Assembly (NCBI GenBank): GCA_905221605.1
Contig: CAJNDS010001557.1
Location: 1,399,001-1,412,500, forward strand
Direction of reading: 5' to 3'
DNA: 13,500 nt
Origin: Symbiodinium natans
Taxonomy: Eukaryota; Sar; Dinophyceae; Suessiales; Symbiodiniaceae
In this document: piece after piece, positions 6,517 through 12,659 of the stretch
Layout of the letters: every line of letters begins with the position of its first letter
How positions within the stretch are numbered: the first letter of the stretch is position 1
Notes under the pieces: generated by a model
What the model was told of the DNA's origin: nothing
What the model saw: the letters and a program-made list of their open reading frames with translations, nothing else
The model's database searches: none
Translations under genes and position numbers: made by a program

Positions 6517-6539
6517 CCATCCTAAGCCCAAGAAACCTT
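6517..6539 (+). repeat. Direct repeat flanking a telomeric array, right copy
   Basis: Right-hand partner of 6386-6408, with three mismatches (positions 11, 18 and 22 of the repeat). It begins three bases after the array ends. Confidence 0.75.
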
Positions 6540-6614
6540 GAAGGGTAGGGCTGGAGAACTTGCCGTCGGCCCAGAGGGGTTCTTGCCTGCTCTTCCTGTT
6601 CTCCGTTCAAAGCT

Positions 6615-6834
6615 TACTGTTGGTTACTAGGGACTGAGGGAATGGGGTACCCCATATCCCCCTAAAGATTATACCCTTTAAGGGATTATACAGGGTATAT
6701 TCCCTTTAAGGTATAAAAAATAGGGTACCCTATATCCCCCTAAAATACCCTTCAAGGGATTAGATAGCCTATATACCCTTTACGGTATTATATAGGGCAC
6801 CCTATATCCCCCCATTCCCTGCTAACCAACAGTA
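6615..6834. mobile_element. Foldback (MITE-like) element with internal repeats
   Basis: Terminal arms 6615-6633 and 6816-6834 are reverse complements at 17 of 19 positions (TACTGTTGGTTA outermost). Inside, GGGAATGGGG (6638-6647) is inverted near 6809-6819. Three internal copies of a GGG(T/C)ACCCYATATCCCCC motif lie near 6645, 6723 and 6796, interleaved with TACCCTTTAAGG-like words. No open frame is present, as expected for a non-autonomous element. Superfamily cannot be assigned and no clear target duplication is seen. Confidence 0.78.
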
Positions 6835-6927
6835 GGAGGAGCTTGGGGAGCAAGAAATCCCCAAGCTGCGCGAGCCGCCATGCCGCAAGGAATGTGGAGC
6901 CCGAGAGCACACTGGCAGGGCCGAATC
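6835..6927. other. Unique spacer
   Basis: Short GC-rich interval between the foldback and the next island. Nothing identifiable. Confidence 0.4.
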
Positions 6928-7027
6928 CGGGGTTCGGGATTGAGGGTTTAGGATTCAGGGTTGAGGGTTTAGGGGTTAGGGTTGAGGGTTTAGAGTATAG
7001 GGTTTAGGGTTTAGGGTTTAGAGTTAG
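6928..7027 (+). repeat. Degenerate telomeric repeat, TTTAGGG strand
   Basis: About 14 units. The left half is mostly variants (TTCGGGA, TTGAGGG, TTCAGGG) and the right half is closer to consensus. Confidence 0.9.
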
Positions 7028-7127
7028 AAGCCCTGATTGCTGGGAGGGGTTCCCCTGCCCTGGGCTGCACTTTCCTCAGCTTTTTGACTTGCAGGACAGC
7101 CTGCTGTGTTGTATACTCAAGGTTCGG

Positions 7128-7168
7128 CCCCTAAACCCTATAAGCCCCAAAATCTAAACCCTAAAACT
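7128..7168 (-). repeat. Decayed telomeric repeat, CCCTAAA strand
   Basis: Exact CCCTAAA at its left end, then CCCTATAAG, CCCCAAAA and CCCTAAAAC variants. Confidence 0.65.
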
Positions 7169-7328
7169 TAAGCTTGCTGGCCACATACATGGGTCCTCTG
7201 GCGCGGATTCAGCGACAGTCTCCAAGCCAGAGCTACTTGGGGGCGCGAACCTGCTTTGTACTCTCTCTTGCTACCCTGTGTCCTGAGATCCTGAAACGCG
7301 TCGGGGGGACGCACAATCTATCAAAAGA

Positions 7329-7360
7329 CCCCAAGCCCTAAACCCTACGCATCCCCAAGC
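7329..7360 (-). repeat. Minimal telomeric insert between 8-bp direct repeats
   Basis: CCCCAAGC at 7329-7336 recurs at 7353-7360. Between them is CCTAAACCCTACGCAT, about two heptamers. The repeat is short enough to be chance. Confidence 0.4.
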
Positions 7361-7425
7361 AAAGCGAAGGTCACTGCACCTAAAGCTAACCTCCCTTGAA
7401 AGCACCCCCCACCCCTGCGCAGGCA

Positions 7426-7530
7426 ACCCCAAACCGTAACCTAAACCCTAAACCCTAAACCCTAAACCCTGAACCCTAAACCCTAAACCCTAAATCCTAA
7501 ACCCTAAACCCTAAACCCTAAACCCTAAAC
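7426..7530 (-). repeat. Interstitial telomeric repeat island, CCCTAAA strand
   Basis: About 14 units, mostly exact, with CCGTAAC, CCCTGAA and TCCTAAA variants. The right edge is abrupt at CAACTCTGAG. Confidence 0.95.
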
Positions 7531-7584
7531 AACTCTGAGCCCTTTTCAGAGGCCGGAGCCCGGCGGACTCTTGGGGCCAAGCCT

Positions 7585-7624
7585 GGGTTCGGTGTAGGGT
7601 TCAGGGCTGAGGGCTGAGGGTTTA
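7585..7624 (+). repeat. Decayed telomeric repeat, TTTAGGG strand
   Basis: Variants only (TTCGGTGTAGGG, TTCAGGG, CTGAGGG twice). The doubled CTGAGGG again suggests tandem copying of a mutated unit. Confidence 0.65.
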
Positions 7625-8084
7625 CTGCCAGGATGCTCACTAGCACCCCTTCAATTTCAACACCAATTTTCTGTTATTTTTCATTCCAATATAATCATTT
7701 GAGTAAATTACATACAATAAACAATAAATATATTATATTATACCTTCTTCCCTTTGCAGTCATCACCCCTTCTTCCCTTCTTGGGAGGGCTAGGGATCCC
7801 CCTTGTACCCCCAAATTCATACCTAGGTTGCTGGGCATGTACAGCTGAGGGTACCCAACAAGGCACATGACCTGTCTGAAATGTTCATCCTGGCTAATCC
7901 AAGGCAAGGCTTCTGCTTTTTAAGCCCCGCAAGACGTGAACGTGAAGAAAACCTGAATCCCGAAACCGCTTTCATCCTAAGCCCTGAAGACCACTGGGAC
8001 CAAACTGCTCTTATTGCCCTAAACCACTTGAAATCGGAAAGGGTACCCCTTTTTCTGTTCCGAGATTACCTGTTTTCTGGCAAG
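7625..8084. other. Unique stretch with AT-rich patch
   Basis: About 7650-7745 is markedly AT-rich (TTATTTTTCATTCCAATATA, AATAAATATATTATATTATA), unlike its surroundings. Short frames are open on both strands (plus 7633-7848, plus 7881-8090, minus 7695-7907). They overlap each other and show no family I recognise. No RNA gene seen. Confidence 0.4.
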
Positions 8085-8120
8085 CCTTAAACCCTCAGCC
8101 CTCAACCCGAAGACCCTAAA
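8085..8120 (-). repeat. Decayed telomeric repeat, CCCTAAA strand
   Basis: CCTTAAACCCTCAGCCCTCAACCC-like run with one CCCTAAA near 8114. Confidence 0.55.
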
Positions 8121-8130
8121 TTCTAGGGGT

Positions 8131-8275
8131 AGTTACTTGGGCGCTTAGTATGGCCCCTTACTTCCGTTAAAGGGTTCTGAGGTATGGGCCCATGGGTTGT
8201 ATAGGGCATAGAAAGCGGGAATATAGTAGGGCCCTTTGAAGGGCCCATACTAAAGGGAGCATGTAACTGCCCGAA
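8131..8275. mobile_element. Foldback (MITE-like) element related to 1820-1909
   Basis: The ends AGTTAC (8131-8136) and GTAACT (8263-8268) are inverted. Further in, TTAGTATGG (8145-8153) pairs exactly with CCATACTAA (8245-8253). The arms between are imperfect. Internally GAGGTATGGGCCC (8179-8191) is identical to 1827-1839 of the first foldback, and GGGCCCATAC occurs in both right arms. The two are likely members of one family, this one longer and more diverged. No coding capacity. Confidence 0.68.
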
Positions 8276-8368
8276 GACCATCCGATTCCCCCCCTACGCC
8301 GACTTCGGGTGCTTTTCTGCCGGCGAGTCGCGTGTATTCACGCCGCTTTGGGGCCCCCAAAACACCCC

Positions 8369-8434
8369 CGAACCCTACCCTAATCCCTAAACCCTCATCT
8401 TCAAACCCTAAGCACTAAACCCTAGACCCTAAAC
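8369..8434 (-). repeat. Telomeric repeat, CCCTAAA half of an opposed pair
   Basis: About eight units with variants (CCCTAC, CCCTAAT, CCCTCAT, CACTAAA, CCCTAGA), ending CCCTAAAC directly against a TTTAGGG-strand block. Confidence 0.85.
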
Positions 8435-8474
8435 GGGTTTCGGGTTTAGGGTTTAATTAGAGTTTAGGGTTTGG
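8435..8474 (+). repeat. Telomeric repeat, TTTAGGG half of an opposed pair
   Basis: Starts GGGTTTC, then GGGTTTAGGG and a second TTTAGGG. With the preceding block it forms a CCCTAAA-to-TTTAGGG junction with no intervening DNA. Confidence 0.88.
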
Positions 8475-8801
8475 CATTCCTATAACAAGGCTGATACTAT
8501 TTTGGGGTATATAAGGGTACTCCTATTTCAGGAAATAGCCCAAAGATCCCTAAGAACTGGGATGTTGTATCCTATGCCACTGTTACACTCCTTTTGAGGT
8601 GGGCCGACCAAAAAGCCCTCTTCAATTCCCCCTCCTTCCTGGGGTTCCCCAAAGTCTCAGCTCTCCTTCGGAGCCGCCTTGATGGCACTCCAGAAATTCT
8701 CGAGCGCTCTACACGTTGAGGGGCGTTCGAGGCAGATGGCATGCGGGTGGGTGGGTGCCTTGTGGCGGAATTCTTGCCCCGGGGTCCAGGACTCTCAGGC
8801 T
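8475..8801. other. Unique spacer with a small hairpin
   Basis: CTATTTC (8523-8529) and GAAATAG (8532-8538) form a 7-bp stem with a two-base gap. The plus frame 8679-8930 runs from here into decayed heptamers and is not convincing. No gene identified. Confidence 0.4.
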
Positions 8802-9012
8802 GTAAACCCTAAAATCCCAAAGTGTAGCGTTACCCTAAACCCCAAAACCGGTCTAGCCCCTAGGCCACCCCCCCAAAAACTCAAAACCCCCAGAGGAAGC
8901 CCTGGAAACCCTGAAGCCCTAAACTCCTGATCCCCTGACTCAACCCCTCAAGTCAAAACCCCTGAGCCACTAGACTCTAAACTCAAGACGCCTACGCCCT
9001 CAGAACCTCAGC
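8802..9012 (-). repeat. Long, strongly decayed telomeric stretch, CCCTAAA strand
   Basis: Some 200 bp of CCCTAAA, CCCCAAA, CCCTGAA, CCCTGAG and CAAAACCCC words in poor phase, with very few Gs in runs. This looks like an old array eroded in place, the opposite extreme from the perfect arrays elsewhere. Confidence 0.55.
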
Positions 9013-9028
9013 CGTTCTTGGATTCAGT

Positions 9029-9086
9029 GTTTAGGGTTAAGGGTTTAGGGTTTAGGGTTTAGGGTTTAGGGTTTAGGGTTTAGGGC
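9029..9086 (+). repeat. Interstitial telomeric repeat island, TTTAGGG strand
   Basis: Eight units, all exact except TTAAGGG near the left. CAGTGT at the left edge and ACACTG at the right edge are inverted. Confidence 0.95.
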
Positions 9087-9224
9087 TACCGAGACACTGG
9101 GGCTCCGCCACTTGGACCGCCTGACTGTCCTTCTGGGCAGCTTCACTGTGCAAAGCACTGAGACAGGCTGTGTCAAGGACATGGAAAACAGGATCCCAAG
9201 CTGCTTGATTGTGGTCCGGGATTC

Positions 9225-9235
9225 AGAGTGTAGGG
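9225..9235 (+). repeat. Direct repeat flanking a telomeric array, left copy
   Basis: AGAGTGTAGGG matches 9282-9293 with one inserted A. It touches the first CCC of the array directly. Confidence 0.7.
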
Positions 9236-9281
9236 CCCTAAACCCTAAACCCTAAACCCTAAACCCTAAACCCTAAACCCA
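9236..9281 (-). repeat. Perfect telomeric array bracketed by direct repeats
   Basis: Six exact CCCTAAA units and a partial CCCA. The array fills the whole space between two copies of AGAGTGTA(A)GGG, the arrangement expected of an insertion with target duplication. Confidence 0.95.
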
Positions 9282-9293
9282 AGAGTGTAAGGG
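9282..9293 (+). repeat. Direct repeat flanking a telomeric array, right copy
   Basis: AGAGTGTAAGGG, partner of 9225-9235. It begins immediately after the array. Confidence 0.7.
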
Positions 9294-9323
9294 TTGAGGG
9301 TTCAGGGTTTGGGGTTCAGGGCT
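9288..9323 (+). repeat. Decayed telomeric repeat, TTTAGGG strand
   Basis: GTAAGGG, TTGAGGG, TTCAGGG, TTTGGGG and TTCAGGG follow in strict heptamer phase. With the array at 9236 they make a second CCCTAAA-to-TTTAGGG arrangement. Confidence 0.75.
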
Positions 9324-9864
9324 TCCAGGGCTTAATTTCCACTACATTTGCCTTCCCCCTACCTCTGATCGTGCCACAGTTGCAGTGGTCTTGTGTGCCA
9401 TGTGAATGAATAAGTTCTGAACTCAAGTTCTGAACTACCCGGAGTATTAGTTCTTTTTCAATCACCCTCTTTTTCGGCTTTAGGGTCTAGGGTCCAGACT
9501 CGTATTTGGGGTTATAAGGGACAGCATCGGTACTCATCTAATCTTCCATACTGCAGGGTTCTACCCGAAACCCAATAGCGATACTTGCAAATCTTCACGA
9601 CCTTGACTGGCCGGGTGTTCTTGCAGGGCCTTTTGTGCCCAGGATTCCCGAGAATTCGGGCTTTGGGAGTTTTGGGTTAGGGCAATCCATAAACCACTGC
9701 GACTACCCGACACAAGTTTCTAGAAGAGGCCGCACCCGATGCCCAAAAGCCGGCGATCAACTTGAGAGGCCTGCAAACCCCTGTCGCCCCGGCATAAGGC
9801 CTATCATAACTAGTCAGTCCCTTGGGACATTTCGTATTTCCCCTTGTTTGGATGTAAGAGGATG
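9324..9864. other. Longest mostly unique spacer in the right half
   Basis: It contains one weak TTTAGGGTCTAGGG remnant at about 9480-9493 and a tandem duplication at 9412-9436. The plus frame 9635-9865 (76 aa) is open and outside clear heptamer DNA, but I recognise nothing in it. No RNA gene seen. Confidence 0.4.
9412..9436 (+). repeat. 13-bp tandem duplication of a palindromic word
   Basis: AAGTTCTGAACT occurs at 9412-9423 and 9425-9436. Each copy holds AGTTC-T-GAACT, an interrupted palindrome. Confidence 0.7.
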
Positions 9865-9894
9865 AACCCTCACCCTAAACCCTAAACCCTAAAC
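9865..9894 (-). repeat. Short telomeric repeat island, CCCTAAA strand
   Basis: CCCTCA followed by three exact units. The dispersed-repeat copy B begins within 10 bp of its right edge. Confidence 0.85.
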
Positions 9895-9901
9895 TGATAT
9901 T

Positions 9902-9945
9902 CAGGAATAGTTTCCAGAGGGTTTTCGGGGCCATCCTATGATAAG
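9902..9945 (+). repeat. Dispersed 43-bp repeat, copy B
   Basis: Partner of 4453-4495 (about 84% identity by eye, one indel). The match may extend a few bases left (ATATT against ATTCT). No open frame spans both copies in a common phase. Confidence 0.65.
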
Positions 9946-10016
9946 AACCCGAGAATCAAGCCCGTGAGGCGCTTGGAACGGGCTTCGGGCTTCGGAGAAT
10001 TCACTCAACCGGATAA

Positions 10017-10109
10017 GGTTTAGGGTTTAGGGTTTAGGGTCTAGGATTTAGGGTTTAGGGTTTAGGGTTTAGGGTTTAGGGTTTAGGGTTTAGGGTTTAG
10101 GGTTTAGGT
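10017..10109 (+). repeat. Long interstitial telomeric array, TTTAGGG strand
   Basis: About 13 units, almost all exact, with TCTAGGA near 10039. GATAAG just left and CTTATC just right are inverted six-mers at the edges. Confidence 0.97.
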
Positions 10110-10146
10110 CTTATCAACAGGCATTTGCGGAGACTCGAGGCCCTCA

Positions 10147-10209
10147 ACCGCTAAACCCTTATAAAAACCCTGCGCCAAAACTTCCGAAAACCCTCTAAGC
10201 CCTCTAAAG
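10147..10209 (-). repeat. Decayed CCCTAAA-strand repeat left of an opposed insert
   Basis: Words such as CCGCTAAACCC, CCCTCTAAG and CCCTCTAAAG. The terminal AAGCCCTCTAAAG (10197-10209) recurs at 10281-10293. Confidence 0.55.
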
Positions 10210-10267
10210 TAGGGTTTGGGGTTTAGGTTTAGGGTTTTGGGTTTCAGGTTTAGGGTTTTTCTAGGGT
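10210..10267 (+). repeat. TTTAGGG-strand island inserted in a CCCTAAA-strand repeat
   Basis: TAGGGTTTGGGG, TTTAGG, TTTAGGG, TTTTGGG, TTTCAGG and TTTAGGG units. DNA of the opposite strand lies on both sides, with a 13-bp exact direct repeat at the boundaries. Confidence 0.85.
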
Positions 10268-10305
10268 CAAAGCCCTCATAAAGCCCTCTAAAGCCCTATA
10301 GTAAG
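10268..10305 (-). repeat. Decayed CCCTAAA-strand repeat right of an opposed insert
   Basis: AAAGCCCTCAT, AAAGCCCTCT and AAAGCCCTAT form a short 10-11 bp tandem, related to but longer than the heptamer. Confidence 0.6.
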
Positions 10306-10454
10306 TCCCAACGCGGAATACTCTAGCTGATTGTCCTCCCAAGCCTTTCAACCGTAGCAAGCTTTGCTCAAACCCTTCTCTGGGGGGGCCCTCCATGACG
10401 CAGCGGATGTCAGGCAGAAAGACAGGCCGAGATCGGAGGATTCGGATTTATTGA
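10306..10454. other. Unique spacer
   Basis: No heptamers, gene or repeat identified. Confidence 0.4.
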
Positions 10455-10505
10455 GGGGTTTAGGGTTTAGGGTTTAGGGTTTAGGGTTTAGGGTTTAGGG
10501 TTTAG
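10455..10505 (+). repeat. Interstitial telomeric array, TTTAGGG strand
   Basis: Seven exact units with abrupt edges (TTGAGG on the left, TGGGGGGAG on the right). Confidence 0.96.
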
Positions 10506-10615
10506 TGGGGGGAGATGGTGTTTTTCTACACAGTGAGGTTGGGCTTTAGGGCGTTTAGGCCATCGAGTTTGTTGGAGCAAAAAGGTTTTTTGGGACACTC
10601 CCAATCCATCCCAAG

Positions 10616-10656
10616 TAGGGCTTAGGGTTTAGGGTTTAGGGTTTAGGGTTTAGGGC
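10616..10656 (+). repeat. Interstitial telomeric array, TTTAGGG strand
   Basis: Five units. TAGGGCT occurs at both ends of the array. Confidence 0.93.
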
Positions 10657-10704
10657 TCGAGGTTTGGAGGCATCTAGTCCCTCGTTTCTCCGATCTAGTG
10701 GCTG

Positions 10705-10758
10705 AAACCCCCCAAACCCTAAACCCCAAACCCCAAACCCTAAACGCCTAAACCCTAC
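10705..10758 (-). repeat. Telomeric repeat island, CCCTAAA strand
   Basis: CCCTAAA mixed with CCCCAAA (several) and CGCCTAAA. With the island at 10616 it forms a TTTAGGG-to-CCCTAAA arrangement with about 48 bp between. The minus frame 10636-10905 crosses both and encodes GFGVWGLGFGG-type peptide, an artefact. Confidence 0.85.
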
Positions 10759-11358
10759 AAGCCGAAGGCGCAAGACCCTAAGGCCCTGAAGGAGGATCTC
10801 GGGTTGTTTCCCCAACGTTTTTGGCCCGTCGAGCCCAGCTCCCAGCCCCAAAAACCAAAATAACAAACTACCAAGCACAGGGCGCTTGTGCCAAACAGGG
10901 TCCAACCCTACACCTCAAACCATAATTCTGAACCCTGAAACTTTGTCTTTCCGAGATATGGACAGCGAACAGCTGATCCGAGCTCTATCAGCCGTGCACT
11001 CTTGGCCAAAAGGAGCTTCAGGCGGTTCTCGGAATCAGGGTTGAGGGGTTAGGGGTGCAGTTTATGGGGCTTTTCTTGGGTTTCACAAGAAGACGGGTTT
11101 CTACGGCTCTAAGGGGTTCAGGATTTCCGGGCAGGGCTTCCACCTGAACTCAAATGCCGCACCCCAAGCCTGAAGCCCTGAACGCAACACCTTTTTTTGA
11201 GGTTCTTGCTGGTTCCATCAAGCCAACGGGCATGTCTCTATAAAGGTTACCAACTCCTCTTGAAGTTCGGGGTTTTTATGGTTCTGTTGGGGTTTATGGG
11301 GCTTATAGGGTATATGGTTTCGTAGGGCTTATCGGGCTTGCTACACACCCGGACTTGA
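10759..11358. other. Long spacer with scattered telomeric words
   Basis: Only isolated heptamer-like words (for example near 11038-11057, TTGAGGGGTTAGGGG). The stretch 11260-11340 repeats GGGGTTTAT, GGGGCTTATAGGG and AGGGCTTATCGGG words, perhaps very old TTTAGGG decay. No gene or RNA identified. Confidence 0.4.
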
Positions 11359-11386
11359 GACCCTAAGCCCTAAACCCCAAACCCTC
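11359..11386 (-). repeat. Short telomeric repeat, CCCTAAA strand
   Basis: CCCTAAG, CCCTAAA, CCCCAAA and CCCTCC in phase. Confidence 0.8.
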
Positions 11387-11689
11387 CGGAGCATGGCTTT
11401 TGAAGGCCTAAGAGTATAGCAAGATAGAACAATAAAAGACACAGGTATAAAGCACATTATGAGATCATGCTTTACTTCAGAACCCCTCCCCCGGCAAAAC
11501 AAAAAAACAGAAGAAACAACTTCCGCATAAGGGCAATCAATGTAGGGATTATTATCTTTCATATTCAGGAGTTCTTAAGCAAATTGTAGTAATACTTGAA
11601 CGGTAACTCTGAGCCCTTATTGACATCTCGAAAGGCTCCATTCGTTCACACTTCATGGCGCCGGGACGGCCCTATTGAAAGCCGTTGAT
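11387..11689. other. Unique spacer
   Basis: Relatively AT-rich. A minus frame (11341-11562, 73 aa) includes a short hydrophobic run (FIPVSFIVLSCYTL) but starts in unique DNA and ends in telomeric DNA. I do not call it a gene. Confidence 0.35.
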
Positions 11690-11748
11690 GTTTAGGGTTG
11701 AGGTTTTAGGGTTTAGGGTCAGGGTTCAGGTTCAGAGTTCAGGGTTTC
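11690..11748 (+). repeat. Telomeric repeat island, TTTAGGG strand
   Basis: Two exact units flanked by TTGAGG, TCAGGG, TTCAGG and TTCAGAG variants, including shortened six-base units. Confidence 0.88.
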
Positions 11749-11798
11749 CCTGGCAGCACCCGGTGCGCGTCTTGGTGCAGGACGTGGGCAAGAAGGGT

Positions 11799-11811
11799 GG
11801 GGGGGGGGGGG
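11799..11811 (+). repeat. G homopolymer, 13 bp
   Basis: G13 between AGAAGGGT and TGGCGGCGG. True length is uncertain in any assembly. Confidence 0.9.
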
Positions 11812-11903
11812 TGGCGGCGGTTCTCCAGCCCAGCCATAAAGAGATGAGAAAGTTTTGGTGTTGCGTGGACTTCTGACGTCTGCTAGACGTGGCGTTCCTC
11901 GGG

Positions 11904-11951
11904 CTTTAGGATGTGGGGTTTAGGGTTTTGGGGTTTTGGGGTTTAGGGTTT
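11904..11951 (+). repeat. Telomeric repeat island, TTTAGGG strand
   Basis: TTTAGGG with two TTTTGGGG units, which equal the Oxytricha/Stylonychia-type telomere unit by coincidence of mutation. GATGTGGGG on the left and GATGTAGGG on the right are near-identical. Confidence 0.88.
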
Positions 11952-12077
11952 CGATGTAGGGAAATCCCTTGATTAGCAAGGCTGACTTCACTCCCTGCTG
12001 TCTGCTTCTTTAGGTATGCGTCGATCGTCGAGTCCACAACAGAGGACTGCACACGGGCGCTCAGGGCCGGAGATTCA

Positions 12078-12110
12078 CCCTAAACCCTAAACCCTAAACC
12101 CTAAACCCTA
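12078..12110 (-). repeat. Short telomeric array, CCCTAAA strand
   Basis: Four exact units and a terminal CCCTA with abrupt edges. Confidence 0.94.
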
Positions 12111-12273
12111 GCATTCTAAGCCTTGGAGTATGGTTGCCATGGGTTTCAGGATGTCGAGGTTCAGCTTGCTACAGGGGTCGGAGAAATGGCTAGTAGTACT
12201 CCCTTAGGGTCCGGTTATAGTTAGACAAAATGAACCCCCCAAAACCCTCTACATCAGGGCTTAGGGGTAGACT

Positions 12274-12287
12274 CCCCCCCCCCCCCC
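12274..12287 (+). repeat. C homopolymer, 14 bp
   Basis: C14 next to a decayed TTAGGGG word at 12261. Confidence 0.9.
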
Positions 12288-12384
12288 ACACCAAGCCATC
12301 CCCTACGGCATGCCGTCAGAACCCGAAGGAAGCTGTGCGCCCGGACCAAATGCCCTAGGCTATTGCTACGGCTAACAGGATGGT

Positions 12385-12420
12385 AACCCTAAACCCCAAA
12401 CCCTAAACCCTAAACCCTAA
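12385..12420 (-). repeat. Short telomeric array, CCCTAAA strand
   Basis: Five units, one of them CCCCAAA. Confidence 0.93.
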
Positions 12421-12513
12421 TTTTAACGCTACGCGACCCGCCTCGGCCCGGCCCAGCGCATCCGCGTGAGCATGGTGATTCCGCAGCGCCCAAGTCGCTG
12501 GACCCCAAGCAAT

Positions 12514-12652
12514 AAGGGTTGGGTTGAGGGTTGAGGGTTGAGGGTTCCGGGTTTATGGTTTATGGTTTGGGGTTTGGGGTTGAGGGTTAGTTTAGGGCTC
12601 AAGGTTCACGCTTTGGGGTTGAGGGTTTTTTTGGGTTCAGGGTTCGGGTTGG
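12514..12652 (+). repeat. Last telomeric island: locally homogenised variant units
   Basis: Strict heptamer phase but almost no consensus units. Runs are TTGAGGG (three or more), TTTATGG (two) and TTTGGGG (two), then TTGAGGG again and TTCAGGG/TTCGGGT. No heptamers are seen downstream. Confidence 0.85.
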
Positions 12653-12659
12653 AGTGATC

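Noticed and set aside
6881-6927. Possible coding exon in the GC-rich interval after the foldback
   Set aside because: Too short, with no open frame of note and no splice evidence.
10011-10116. GATAAG/CTTATC inverted six-mers at the edges of the 10017-10109 array as terminal inverted repeats
   Set aside because: Six bases is too short to separate from chance. Noted in the feature only.
7531-11618. 14-bp exact match AACTCTGAGCCCTT at 7531-7544 and 11605-11618 as a dispersed repeat
   Set aside because: One exact 14-mer pair is roughly what chance allows in 13.5 kb on both strands, and the flanks do not align.
11904-11951. TTTTGGGG units as ciliate-type telomere sequence
   Set aside because: Only two units inside a TTTAGGG island. 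Simple mutation and duplication of TTTAGGG explains them.
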